Source: Rubrivivax sp. | GTDB taxonomy: Bacteria; Pseudomonadota; Gammaproteobacteria; Burkholderiales; Burkholderiaceae_C | Reading direction: 5' to 3' | Length of the DNA stretch: 50,320 nucleotides | NCBI GenBank assembly: GCA_018780805.1 | Contig: JADMJD010000020.1 | Location: forward strand, 1-50,320 | Part shown: piece after piece, positions 14,976 through 26,205 of the stretch | Numbering within the stretch: position 1 is the first letter of the stretch | How the letters are laid out: the number at the start of each line of letters is the position of its first letter | The notes under the pieces: generated by a model | Told to the model about the DNA's origin: nothing | Database searches by the model: none | The model's input: only the letters and a program-made list of their open reading frames with translations | Program-made: the position numbers and the translations under genes

Positions 14976-17900
14976 ATGAAAGCCAAGCTTCAATCCGGCA
15001 TTGCCGTCACCGCCCTGGCCGGCCTGCTGACGGGCCCGGCCGCCCAGGCCACCGACGTGGCCGAACTGCCGTTGAAGGCCTCGGTGCTGGCCAAGCCGAC
15101 CGTGATCTTCGGCATGGACGACTCCGGCTCCATGGACTGGGAGGTGCTGCTCGACACCAACTCCGGCCTGGTCTGGTGGAACGGCAGCACGGCCTGGGAC
15201 AGCAGCACCGGCAAACCCCTGCGCAGCAGCAGCAAGGTGCCCTATGGTTACCTGTTCCCGGTGGGCACCAACACCGGTGGCCAGCTCTACAACTTCGACA
15301 ACTACTACGGCCAGGCCGCGCCGCCGACCAACGAGTTTGCGTGGCTGCGCGCCAGCCACTTCAACCCGCTGTACTACGACAGCATGGTGACCTACGCGCC
15401 GTGGTCGCCGGCCTACGTGGACAACGACGGCGACAGCGACGACGACGGCAGCAAGATCACCTACGGCAACGCCAGCACCACGGCCACGGTGTCGCACCCG
15501 CTGTACAGCAGCGGCCCCACGCTGGCGGTGGGCAGCAACTGGACGTCCAGCAACAGCCTGTTCGACGACTACGGCTACATGTTCTACGTGCAGGGTGGCA
15601 TGAAGCTGCCCATCGGCACCTACGTGCTGGCCTCCAGCACCAGCAGTGGCGCCTGCCGCGCCACCGGCTCGGGCAAGTCCGCCACCTGGGTCTGGCGCAC
15701 GCTGACGGCCGAGGTCACGGTGGGCGCCGACTACGCCTGCTGGGCCGCCATCCCGTATTTTCCGGCCACCTTCTGGCACGCCGAGAGCTGCACCGTGGGC
15801 GCCGACTGCGTCACCGGGCCCGATGGCAGCACCAAGCTCAAACGCTATGAGATCAAGAGCGGAGGCACGTTCCCCTCGGGGCGCAGCCACGCCAACGAGC
15901 TGCAGAACTTCGCGAACTGGTTCAGCTATTTCCGCAAGCGCAAGCTGATGCTGGCCGGCTCGATGGGTGAGGTGCTGGAGGGCCTGACCGGCCTGCGCCT
16001 GGGCGTGGTGCCGTTCAACAACTACACCACGGTGAAGATGTACGACACCGACAAGACCGCCGACAAGGACAACGGTCTGGCGGTGTCGGGCCTGTTCTAC
16101 CGCAACGGCCTGACGGCCAACGGCACACCCACGCATGCCACGGTGAAACACATCGCCAGCCAGTTCGAGGGCAACACCAACGTCGTCAAGTACGCATGCC
16201 AGCGCAACAGCATGTTCATCGTGACGGACGGTTTTTCCAACACCACCAGCATCGAGGTGCCGGCCTACACCGCCGACACCTACGGCGCCACCACGCCCTA
16301 CACCACCACGCCCACCGGCTCGCTGGCCGACCTGGCGCTGGCGTATTACACCAACCGCCTGCGGGCCGGTGACAGCACCATGCCGGCAGGCAAGGTGCCG
16401 CCCAGCTCGTCGGACAGCCCGAACGCCGACAAGAACCCCGACCTGCACATCAACACCTACGCCATCTCGCTGGGGGTGCGCGGCTCCTTGTGGCCCAACA
16501 CGGTGGACCCGTTTGCCACGGCGCCCACCTGGCCCACGCCGGTGGCCGACGACCCGTCAATGATCGACGACCAGTGGCACGCCACGATCAACGGCCGCGG
16601 CCTGATGTTCCTGGCGTCCAACCCCACCGAGACGGCCACCGGCATCCAGAAGGTGCTGGACGACATCATCAGCCAGACCGGTGCCCAGGGCGGCGTGGCG
16701 GTGAGCACGGTGAACCTGTCACGCGGTGACAGCCGGGCCTACTTCGGCACCTACGACCCGGCCGGCTGGCGCGGCGACCTCGCGGCCTACCCCATCGACC
16801 CTGCCACCGGCGTCGTGAGTGCGGGCGCCAGCGACAAGATCTGGTCGGCGTCCGACAAGTTGACGGCACGCGACTGGACCACCCGCATCATCGGCACCGC
16901 CAGTGCCACGGCCGGCGTGGCGTTCACGGCCACCAACGTGGCCGACGCAGTGAACCCGTCCGACGTGTACGGCGCCGATGCCGACGTCATCAACTACCTG
17001 CGCGGCGACCGCAGCAAGGAAGGCACCGACTTCCGCAAGCGCCTGTCGCTGATGGGCGCGGTCATCAACTCCGAGCCGGCGGTGCAGCGGTCCGCCAACG
17101 TGGTCTACGTGCAGTCGGGCGAAGGCATGCTGCACGCCATCGACACCGCGGCCGAGTCCGCCGGCGCCGAGCTCTGGGCCTTTGTGCCGCGCAAGGTGCT
17201 GGCCCGCATCGGCCAGACCGTGGAACGGGGTTATGTGTTTTCGACCCAGCTCGACGGCTCGCCCACCGTGGGCACCTATGGCGGAGGCTCGTTGCTGGTG
17301 GCCGGCCTCGGTGCCGCCGGCAACGGCTACTACGCCCTGGACGTGAGCAGCCCGCGCGGCCTGAACGAAGCTGGGCTGGCCGGCAAGTACAAGTGGGAGT
17401 TCCCGGGCGCCAGCGACAGCAGCACGGCCGCCAAGGTGGGCCAGGCGCTGGGCCGCCCCATCGTCGTGAAAACGGCCAACGACGGCTACGTGGTGTTGTT
17501 GACCTCCGGCTACAACAGCACGGCCGACGGCCACGGCCGGCTGTGGATGGTGAACGCCAGCACCGGTGAGACGATCCACGAGTTCGACACCGGCGCCGGC
17601 GACCTGAGCACGGAAGGTGGCCTGGCCCAGGTGTCGGCCTTCCTGGGAGACGATGGCAACGTGCGTTACGTCTACGGCGGTGATCTGCTGGGCAATGTCT
17701 GGCGCTTCGACCTGCAGGACAAAGGCACGCCGCACCAGCTGGCCATGCTGAAAAGCAGCACCGGCGTGGCGCAGCCCGTGACGGCCGCACCCGAGCTGAT
17801 CAAGGTGGACGACAAACGTGTGGTGCTGATCGGCACCGGCCGCCTGCTGGACATCGGCGACTTCGGCAACACCGGCGTGCAGACCTTCTACGCCATTGCC

Positions 17901-18353
17901 GACGGCAGCGCGCTGAGCGATGTCCGCAGCAGCCTGGTGCAGCAGACCTACACCCCCAGCAGCGACACCATCAGCCAGAACCCGGTGAACTGGTCCACCG
18001 ACCGCGGCTGGTATGTCGATCTGCCGGCCGGCCAGCAGGCCAACACCCCACCGACCGCTGCCTACGGTGCCGTGGCCTTCACCACCAACACGGCCGGTGG
18101 CACCGATTGCTCCGCAAGCTCGCGGCTGTATGTGCTGGATGTGCAGACCGGTGGGGCTTTTGCGGGTGCCGACTTCGTGTCCAGCGAGATCTCCAGCACC
18201 GCCAACTCCTCGGGCGTGACGGCGCTGCTGACCTCCAACGGCAAGATCGTCGGTTCGGGCCAGGACACCGACGGCAAACCTTGGGAGAAGGAGTTCGTCA
18301 AGGGCGCGAAGATCGACCCGGCCAAGAACTCCTGGCGCGAGATTCGACGCTGA
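14976..18353 (+). CDS. pilY1: Type IV pilus tip adhesin/assembly protein PilY1
   Basis: The 1125-residue secreted protein has a signal peptide (about residues 1-26), then an N-terminal von Willebrand A-like region with a MIDAS-type DDSGSM (D48, S50, S52), an acidic calcium-loop-like stretch DNDGDSDDDGSK near residue 148, and a C-terminal PilY1 beta-propeller domain (from about 690: VVYVQSGEGMLHAIDT, GNGYYALDVSSP, YGGDLLGNVWRFDL). PilY1 caps the pilus tip, supports pilus extension and calcium-dependent adhesion, and can act in surface sensing. It starts 4 bases after pilX and is the last gene of the operon. Length and domain order are normal for the family. Confidence 0.93.
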   Translation: MKAKLQSGIAVTALAGLLTGPAAQATDVAELPLKASVLAKPTVIFGMDDSGSMDWEVLLDTNSGLVWWNGSTAWDSSTGKPLRSSSKVPYGYLFPVGTNTGGQLYNFDNYYGQAAPPTNEFAWLRASHFNPLYYDSMVTYAPWSPAYVDNDGDSDDDGSKITYGNASTTATVSHPLYSSGPTLAVGSNWTSSNSLFDDYGYMFYVQGGMKLPIGTYVLASSTSSGACRATGSGKSATWVWRTLTAEVTVGADYACWAAIPYFPATFWHAESCTVGADCVTGPDGSTKLKRYEIKSGGTFPSGRSHANELQNFANWFSYFRKRKLMLAGSMGEVLEGLTGLRLGVVPFNNYTTVKMYDTDKTADKDNGLAVSGLFYRNGLTANGTPTHATVKHIASQFEGNTNVVKYACQRNSMFIVTDGFSNTTSIEVPAYTADTYGATTPYTTTPTGSLADLALAYYTNRLRAGDSTMPAGKVPPSSSDSPNADKNPDLHINTYAISLGVRGSLWPNTVDPFATAPTWPTPVADDPSMIDDQWHATINGRGLMFLASNPTETATGIQKVLDDIISQTGAQGGVAVSTVNLSRGDSRAYFGTYDPAGWRGDLAAYPIDPATGVVSAGASDKIWSASDKLTARDWTTRIIGTASATAGVAFTATNVADAVNPSDVYGADADVINYLRGDRSKEGTDFRKRLSLMGAVINSEPAVQRSANVVYVQSGEGMLHAIDTAAESAGAELWAFVPRKVLARIGQTVERGYVFSTQLDGSPTVGTYGGGSLLVAGLGAAGNGYYALDVSSPRGLNEAGLAGKYKWEFPGASDSSTAAKVGQALGRPIVVKTANDGYVVLLTSGYNSTADGHGRLWMVNASTGETIHEFDTGAGDLSTEGGLAQVSAFLGDDGNVRYVYGGDLLGNVWRFDLQDKGTPHQLAMLKSSTGVAQPVTAAPELIKVDDKRVVLIGTGRLLDIGDFGNTGVQTFYAIADGSALSDVRSSLVQQTYTPSSDTISQNPVNWSTDRGWYVDLPAGQQANTPPTAAYGAVAFTTNTAGGTDCSASSRLYVLDVQTGGAFAGADFVSSEISSTANSSGVTALLTSNGKIVGSGQDTDGKPWEKEFVKGAKIDPAKNSWREIRR

Positions 18354-18439
18354 TGGAGCCCCTCGCCTACGGGGTACCGCAGGCGATCCCCCGAGGGAAT
18401 GCGTGCCGGCTTGGGGCGGCCCGGCGCTCGGCCCGCTGG
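18354..18439. other. Convergent spacer with GC-rich inverted repeats
   Basis: The gap between pilY1 and the opposite-strand phosphatase holds a CGCCT/AGGCG stem (18364-18385) and a TCCC/GGGA hairpin (18387-18398). Position suggests a two-way terminator, but there is no T-tract. Confidence 0.3.
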
Positions 18440-19072
18440 TCAGTCGGGCGGCGGCAGCAGATGGTTGTCGTCGTCCCAGCCCACCAGCGTCAGGCCCTGG
18501 CCGTTGTAGAGCAGCCGGTTCAGCGTGGCATTGGCCATGCGCCAGCTGCGTGGTGCGTCCAGCGGCACATGGGTGGCGGCGCGGTACAGGCTGTCCAGCA
18601 CGCCGCCATGCGCCACCAGCGCGATGCTGCCGCCCGGGTGCAGGGCCGCCAGCCGCAACGTGGCGCCCAGGCAGCGGGCGTGGAAGTCAACCAGGTTCTC
18701 GCCGCCGGCCGGGGCAAAACCCGGCTCGCGCTGCCGCCAGCGGCGGGCGTCGTCGGGCCAGCGGGCTTCCAGCTCGGCATGGGTCAGGCCCTCGAAACAA
18801 CCAAAACCCCGCTCGCGCAGCGCCGGTTCAGCCTGCAGCGGGGCGCCGGTGGCCGTGGCCACGGCCTGCGCCGTGTGCCAGGCGCGTTGCAGGTCGCTGC
18901 TGTAGACGGCGTCCAGCGCCTCGCCCTGCAGCGCCTGGTGCAGGCACGCCGCCTGCCAGCGGCCGGCGGCGTTGAGCGGGATGTCGGTGTGGCCTTGCAG
19001 CCGGGTCTGCACGTTCCAGTCGGTTTCACCGTGCCGCACCAGCAGCACACGCGTGGCCTGGTCCGCCGTCAC
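18440..19072 (-). CDS. Histidine phosphatase family protein (phosphoglycerate-mutase-like)
   Basis: The 210-residue protein has the RHG catalytic signature VLLVRHGETDWN, YSSDLQRAWHTAQAV, the conserved acidic ERGFGCFEG region and the second catalytic histidine in VAHGGVLDSLYR. The length suits the GpmB/CobC-like branch, whose members dephosphorylate varied small phosphoesters; no substrate is evident. Its ATG overlaps the stop of the PEBP gene by four bases, so it is translationally coupled as the last gene of a DUF1840-PEBP-phosphatase run. Confidence 0.9.
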   Translation of the reverse strand: MTADQATRVLLVRHGETDWNVQTRLQGHTDIPLNAAGRWQAACLHQALQGEALDAVYSSDLQRAWHTAQAVATATGAPLQAEPALRERGFGCFEGLTHAELEARWPDDARRWRQREPGFAPAGGENLVDFHARCLGATLRLAALHPGGSIALVAHGGVLDSLYRAATHVPLDAPRSWRMANATLNRLLYNGQGLTLVGWDDDNHLLPPPD

Positions 19073-19704
19073 GGGTTCTGGGCCAGGCGCGCGTTCAGTG
19101 TGTAGGTGCCGGAAAACGTGGCCGCACCGAGCACCCGCCCGGCCAGCGCCGCCCGCACATCGGCGCCGCTGAACACACCGTCCACCGGCAGCCGCGCCAC
19201 CGACACCGCGTAGAGCGTGAACACGTAGTGGTGCACCAGTGAATCGTTGAACGGCGGGAATGGGCCGTCGTAGCCGAAGTATTGGCCGGCCATCTGCGCA
19301 TCACCGGCAAACCAGCCGGTGTAATCGTTCAGGCCCTGGCGCGCGCCGTTCAGGCTGGCCGGGCCGGGTTTGCCGCGGGGCGTGAAACCGCGGCTGAACT
19401 CGCCTTCGGCGATCACCGTCGGCCGCGGTGGCAGGTCGATCAGCAGCCAGTGGAAGAAGTCCACCCGCGGCAGGTCCACCGGCACCTCGCGGCCGGGCTG
19501 GTTGACGTCGTCGGGCCGGCTGGGCACGTCGAAATCGTGGCAGACCAGCACCATCGAGGCCGTGCCCTCGGGCAGCTCGCGCCAGGCCAGGTGCGGGTTC
19601 AGGTTGTCGGAGAACCCGACGCTGCCGTCTTCGGCCAGGCGGCCGGCGGCAAAACGGGCAGGGATGCGGTCCCCGTTGGTCCAGCTGTCGCTCCACAGTT
19701 CCAT
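19069..19704 (-). CDS. YbhB/YbcL family (PEBP-like) protein
   Basis: The 211-residue protein has the PEBP fold signature: NLNPHLAWRELPEG, MVLVCHDFDVPS (ligand-pocket Asp/Pro), FFHWLLIDLPP, GQYFGYDGPFPPFND and HHYVFTLYAV. There is no signal peptide, so it is cytosolic. Bacterial PEBP homologues have no settled biochemical role. Start ATG 19704 lies 23 bases after the DUF1840 stop. It overlaps the following phosphatase gene by four bases. Confidence 0.92.
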   Translation of the reverse strand: MELWSDSWTNGDRIPARFAAGRLAEDGSVGFSDNLNPHLAWRELPEGTASMVLVCHDFDVPSRPDDVNQPGREVPVDLPRVDFFHWLLIDLPPRPTVIAEGEFSRGFTPRGKPGPASLNGARQGLNDYTGWFAGDAQMAGQYFGYDGPFPPFNDSLVHHYVFTLYAVSVARLPVDGVFSGADVRAALAGRVLGAATFSGTYTLNARLAQNP

Positions 19705-19727
19705 TGATCGTCCCGTCCTCGTGTTCG

Positions 19728-20036
19728 TCAGACGCCCCAGACCACGGGTTCGCCGGCGGCCTGGGCGCGGCGGAACATCTCCACCACCGGCCACACACGC
19801 TGGCGCAGGCCCACCGAGGCCGGTTTGCTTTCGGCTTGATCGTCGGCCGGGGTTTCGGCCGGGCTCTCGGCACTCGCCACCGCGGCTTGCAGCCGTGCGA
19901 TGGCGTCGGGCAGGGCCGCTGCCTCGACGATGCCTTGTGCGCTGGGCTCGCGGCCGAGCAGGCGCAACAACTCGTCGCCGTTGGCGCCGAGCATCACCAC
20001 ATCACCGGTGGCAGCACTTCGGAAGCGGTAGAGCAT
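19728..20036 (-). CDS. DUF1840 family protein
   Basis: The 102-residue protein opens MLYRFRSAATGDVVMLGANGDELLRLLGREPSAQG, the conserved DUF1840 N-terminus, followed by an alanine-rich linker and a helical end (RQRVWPVVEMFRRAQAAG). The family is widespread in Burkholderiales and has no assigned function. It is the first gene of the short minus-strand operon with the PEBP and phosphatase genes. Confidence 0.9.
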   Translation of the reverse strand: MLYRFRSAATGDVVMLGANGDELLRLLGREPSAQGIVEAAALPDAIARLQAAVASAESPAETPADDQAESKPASVGLRQRVWPVVEMFRRAQAAGEPVVWGV

Positions 20037-20099
20037 GGGCGTGGGCGGGGCAAGGCGTCGAATCGTCGATTGTGCGCCACGGCCCGGCCGCGGACCGCC

Positions 20100-22190
20100 T
20101 CAGCCCGGGGGCAGCAATCGTTCGAAGCTCACCGCGTCCATCGCCGGTGCGTACAACCAGCCCTGGAACTGGTGGCAGCCGATGGCCTGCAGAAAGGCGC
20201 GTTGTGGCTCGGTTTCCACGCCTTCGGCGATCACCTGCATGCCCAGCGCGAGCGCCATCTGCACGATGGCGCGCACGATGCCGGCGTCGCTGGTGTCGGC
20301 CGGCAGGCCCTGGATGAAGCTGCGGTCGATCTTCAACTTGCCGATCGGAAAACGTTTCAGGTAGGCCAGGCTGGAGTAGCCGGTGCCGAAGTCGTCGATC
20401 GACAGCCGCACGCCCAGCCGTGCCAGCGCCTGCAGGCGTTGCAGGGCTTCGTCGGCATCACGCACCAGGATGGATTCGGTCAGCTCCAGCTCCAGCCAGC
20501 GCGGCGCCAGCTGGTGTTCCTGCAGCACGGCGGCCACACGGTCCACAAACCCCGGCTGCCGGAACTGCAATGCCGAGACGTTGACGGCCACCGGCATCGG
20601 CCGGCCGGCCGCCGCCCAGGCCGCGGCCTGGCGTGCGGCCTGCGCCAGCACCCAATCGCCGATGGCGACGATGAAGCCGCTGTCCTCGGCCACCGGGATG
20701 AAACGCAGCGGCGAGACCTCGCCCAGCGCCGGGTCGCGCCAGCGGATCAAGGCCTCGGCGCCGATCACCAGGCCGGTGGTCAGGTCCACCTGCGGCTGGT
20801 AGTGCAGGCGGAAGCGCTGGCTGGCCAGGGCCTGCCGCATCGCGTGGTCCAGCTGCATGTGCGAGCGCAGGTCCACCCCGGCGTGCTGCTGGTGGAAACG
20901 CAGGCTGTTGCTGCCGGCCTGTTTGGCCTGGCGCATCGCGCCTTCGGCGTGGCGCAACAACTCGTCGGCGCTGCGGCCATGGCCGGGCGCGAGTGCAATG
21001 CCCACGCTGCAGGTCAGCGTGAAGGGCACACCGTCGAACTGCCAGGGCTGGGCCACGGCGCCCAGCACACGTTCGGCCGCGGCCTCGGCGGCCGCGGCGT
21101 CGACATGGCGCAGCAGCAGCGCAAACTGGTCGCCCCCGATGCGCGCCACGGCATCGCCCTGGCGCAGCATGCGGCGCAGCCGGTCGGCCACCTCGCGCAG
21201 CGCGCGGTCGCCCACCTCGTGGCCCAGGCTGTCGTTGACGTGGCGGAAGCGGTCCAGGTCCAGCACCAGCAGCGCAAAGGCGTCGCCATCGTGCTGCAGC
21301 ATGCCCGCCGTTTCTTCCACCTGTTCGGCCAGGCGGCGGCGGTTGGGCAGGCCGGTCAGGTCGTCGGTGCGGGCCAGGGTTTCCAGCTGCTGGTCGGCGG
21401 CCAGGCGCTCACTGAGGTCGCGGAAGGACCACACGCGGCCCAGCGGCCGGCCGCGGCTCCACAGCGGGCGCGCCACACGTTCCAGCACCTGGCCGGAGAG
21501 CAGCGTCAGGCGTTCGGTCGAGGCCACCAGGGTGGATTCCTGCAGGCTGTCCAGGCGCCGCTGGTAGGCCTGCGGGTCCTGCACCAGGCGCCGCATCCAG
21601 TCCTGCACGGCCGCGTGGTGGTGCTGGCTCAGCAGGTCCTCGGGCATCGCCCAGAGCTGGGCGAAGCGGCGGTTGAAGGCGCGCACACGGCCGCCCAGGT
21701 CGGTGACGAGGATGCCGTCGGCGGTGGACTCCAGCGTGGCCTGCAACTCGGCCACCGCATCTTCCTGTGCCGCCACAGCCGCCTGCCAGCCGCTGATGTC
21801 CAGCAGCGTGACCAGACAGTGGGTGGCCGTGCGCGCGCCCGGCGCCACCAGTGGCTGGATGGCGCGTCGCATCTGCAGCGTCTGGCCATCGGGCGCCAGC
21901 AGCACGGTGTCCGACAGCAAGTGGCCGGCCGTGCCGTGGGCGGCTTCGTCCCAGTAGGCCTGGTCTTCCAGCGTGCCCAGCAGCTGGTCGGCCGGCGTGG
22001 CGCGCAGCGTGGCATCGTCCAGGCCGAGCAGCTGCGCGGCGGCGGCGTTGCTGGTCACCACCCGCAGCGCCGGCAGCGCCACGACCCAGGCGGCGTCGGG
22101 CAGCGCCTGCACCAGGGCTCGCCAGGCGGCCACGGCCGGGTCTTCAGCGCGCGCCACCGCCAGCCGGGTGGGTTGGGGCACGGCGCTCAC
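20100..22190 (-). CDS. PAS-GGDEF-EAL cyclic-di-GMP signalling protein, probable phosphodiesterase
   Basis: The 696-residue cytoplasmic protein has two PAS-like regions (about 10-130 and 130-270), a GGDEF domain and a C-terminal EAL domain. The GGDEF active site reads GGDQF (352-356), with Gln for the catalytic Glu, so cyclase activity is doubtful. The EAL domain looks intact: EALIRW (E479), NVSALQF, LELTES, SIDDFGTGYSSL, KIDRSF and VIAEGVET. It should therefore degrade c-di-GMP. A GTG at 22190 overlaps the stop of the upstream HD-GYP gene (GTGA). The open frame continues upstream to 22589 but overlaps that gene, so the GTG is chosen. Confidence 0.92.
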   Translation of the reverse strand: MSAVPQPTRLAVARAEDPAVAAWRALVQALPDAAWVVALPALRVVTSNAAAAQLLGLDDATLRATPADQLLGTLEDQAYWDEAAHGTAGHLLSDTVLLAPDGQTLQMRRAIQPLVAPGARTATHCLVTLLDISGWQAAVAAQEDAVAELQATLESTADGILVTDLGGRVRAFNRRFAQLWAMPEDLLSQHHHAAVQDWMRRLVQDPQAYQRRLDSLQESTLVASTERLTLLSGQVLERVARPLWSRGRPLGRVWSFRDLSERLAADQQLETLARTDDLTGLPNRRRLAEQVEETAGMLQHDGDAFALLVLDLDRFRHVNDSLGHEVGDRALREVADRLRRMLRQGDAVARIGGDQFALLLRHVDAAAAEAAAERVLGAVAQPWQFDGVPFTLTCSVGIALAPGHGRSADELLRHAEGAMRQAKQAGSNSLRFHQQHAGVDLRSHMQLDHAMRQALASQRFRLHYQPQVDLTTGLVIGAEALIRWRDPALGEVSPLRFIPVAEDSGFIVAIGDWVLAQAARQAAAWAAAGRPMPVAVNVSALQFRQPGFVDRVAAVLQEHQLAPRWLELELTESILVRDADEALQRLQALARLGVRLSIDDFGTGYSSLAYLKRFPIGKLKIDRSFIQGLPADTSDAGIVRAIVQMALALGMQVIAEGVETEPQRAFLQAIGCHQFQGWLYAPAMDAVSFERLLPPG

Positions 22191-23428
22191 CGGTCGGGTT
22201 CGGCCGGTGTCAGCGGCTCGAAGAAATACGCCACGCGCGGGCGCGGTGCCAGGTAGGCCAGTGCCGCCGGCGGCAGCTTGGCCGGGGCCAGGCTGCGCCG
22301 GATGCCCAGGTTCGGCTGCTGCTCGAGCTCGACGAACAAGGCTTCGTCGGCTGGCACCTTGGGGTCGTGCACCAGCACCCGGGGTTTGAGCGGCCGGCTG
22401 GAATTGACGGCCGTGACCAGCGCAAAGCGGTCGTCGGTCAGCTGCACCAGCGAGCCCGCCGGGTACACACCCATCATGCGGATGAAGCTGTTCAGCAGCG
22501 TGCTGTCGAAGCGGTTGCGGCTTTGTGCGAACAGCAGCGACACGGCCTCGTGCGGCGTCAGTGCCCGCGCCAGCACGGCCGGGTTGCACAGGTTGTCGTA
22601 GCGGTTGACGATGGCGACGATGCGCGCCGCCAGCGTGGTGCGGTCGGCGTTCAGGCGCAGCGGGAAACCGCTGCCGTCGGCATGTTCGTGGTGTTGCGCC
22701 AGCACCGCCAGTGCACCGGTGCTCAGCCCCATGCGGCGGCCCAGCTGCACGCCCTGGTTGACGTGGTCGCGGTAGGCGTTGGTCTCGGCCGACGAGAACG
22801 ATTCGTCCAGGTGGCGCACCCGGTCGGGCAGTTCCAGCTTGCCCACGTCGTGCAGCATCGAGCCCACGCCCAGGTCCATCAGGTCGTTGTCGTCCAGGCC
22901 CACGCTGCGCCCCATCAGCAGCGCGATCACGGCCACGTTCAGGCCATGCGCGGCGGCACGGTCGCCGGTCTGGGTGTTCATCAGCCGGATGCAGACCTCG
23001 CCGTCCACCAGCAGCTGGTCCACCAGCTTGCGCGACAGGGCTTCGGTGTCTTCACGCGCCTGCGCGGGTGCGTTGCGGGCCTGGCGGCCGACGTCGCGCA
23101 GGGCCTGGCCGGCCTCGGCGCATTGGCGTTCCAGCTGCAGGGCGTTGGCGCGCTGCGCCGCCAGGGCTTCCCGGCGCGCCTGTGCGGCCTGGGCCTGCGG
23201 GTCGGCCGCCACGGCCGGCCCGGCGTGTGCGCCGGTTTGATCGGTCGGCAGCTCGCTTTTTTCCGGCACCCAGCGCACCTGTTGCAGACCGAGCTGGCGG
23301 ATGGTGTCGATCTGGTCCGGCGACACGATCCGGAAGCTCGACAGCGCAAACGGATGCCGCATCCACCCCAGGTCGAGGTGCACGAACATGCCGACACGCA
23401 GGTCGGAGACGGGGACGGTGGCGCTCAT
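22187..23428 (-). CDS. HD-GYP domain protein, probable c-di-GMP phosphodiesterase
   Basis: The 413-residue cytoplasmic protein has an N-terminal DUF3391-like region (VGMFVHLDLGWMRHPF), a central coiled-coil-prone stretch (about 90-130) and an HD-GYP domain with MLHDVGKLELP (H193, D194), AQHHEHADGSGFP and the metal-ligand histidines of this family. GYP reads GFP, a conservative change. HD-GYP enzymes hydrolyse c-di-GMP to GMP. Start ATG 23428 has a GGGAGG site upstream. Its stop overlaps the GTG start of the EAL gene, so two phosphodiesterases of different fold are made from one message. Confidence 0.9.
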   Translation of the reverse strand: MSATVPVSDLRVGMFVHLDLGWMRHPFALSSFRIVSPDQIDTIRQLGLQQVRWVPEKSELPTDQTGAHAGPAVAADPQAQAAQARREALAAQRANALQLERQCAEAGQALRDVGRQARNAPAQAREDTEALSRKLVDQLLVDGEVCIRLMNTQTGDRAAAHGLNVAVIALLMGRSVGLDDNDLMDLGVGSMLHDVGKLELPDRVRHLDESFSSAETNAYRDHVNQGVQLGRRMGLSTGALAVLAQHHEHADGSGFPLRLNADRTTLAARIVAIVNRYDNLCNPAVLARALTPHEAVSLLFAQSRNRFDSTLLNSFIRMMGVYPAGSLVQLTDDRFALVTAVNSSRPLKPRVLVHDPKVPADEALFVELEQQPNLGIRRSLAPAKLPPAALAYLAPRPRVAYFFEPLTPAEPDR

Positions 23429-23453
23429 TTCAGGCCTCCCGCCGAGCCGTCTC

Positions 23454-23512
23454 AAGGGCGGCCTGCGCCCCCTCGGGGGGCAGCGAACGAAGTGAGCGTG
23501 GGGGGTTCATTT
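23454..23512. repeat. Intergenic palindromic repeat (REP-like)
   Basis: The gap upstream of the HD-GYP gene contains GCCCCCTCGGGGGGC (23467-23481) followed by GCGAACGAAGTGAGCG and a G-run. Two palindromes in tandem look like a REP-type element. I recall similar intergenic strings from other Comamonadaceae genomes but could not verify this. Confidence 0.5.
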
Positions 23513-23643
23513 CGAGGCAATGCTCCGTGCGACCGGACGGCCGCACACGTCAGTGACTTCGGCATCGGCGCGCCAGACTTGACCCCGGGCCGGCGCTGTC
23601 GTCCCCTTGCAGCCGTAAAGTCGCGTATCGAAAGGAAACCGTG

Positions 23644-24849
<1,206 letters not shown>

Positions 24850-24875
24850 CCGAAGACGCCTGACCCGTCAAAAGT

Positions 24876-24886
24876 GCAAGTCTTGC
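24876..24886. promoter_or_regulatory. Short inverted repeat upstream of pobA
   Basis: GCAAG-T-CTTGC lies about 65 bases upstream of the pobA start, in a 103-base intergenic gap that is richer in A+T than the flanks. It could be a regulator site, but no pobR gene adjoins. Confidence 0.3.
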
Positions 24887-24892
24887 CCGTGA

Positions 24893-26122
<1,230 letters not shown>

Positions 26123-26205
26123 CGCAAACCCCGCTGGCGGCGCAGGGGCTGTCGGGGCATGCTATCGGGGTTGAATTTCGACTTCCCCCAAGGACTGCCC
26201 TCGTC

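Noticed and set aside
19704..22256. 850-codon open frame on the plus strand
   Set aside because: Antisense to the DUF1840 and GGDEF-EAL genes; composition is that of a shadow frame.
22191..22589. N-terminal extension of the GGDEF-EAL open frame
   Set aside because: It overlaps the HD-GYP gene body and reads as low-complexity Ala/Gly/Arg; the GTG at 22190 couples neatly to the HD-GYP stop.
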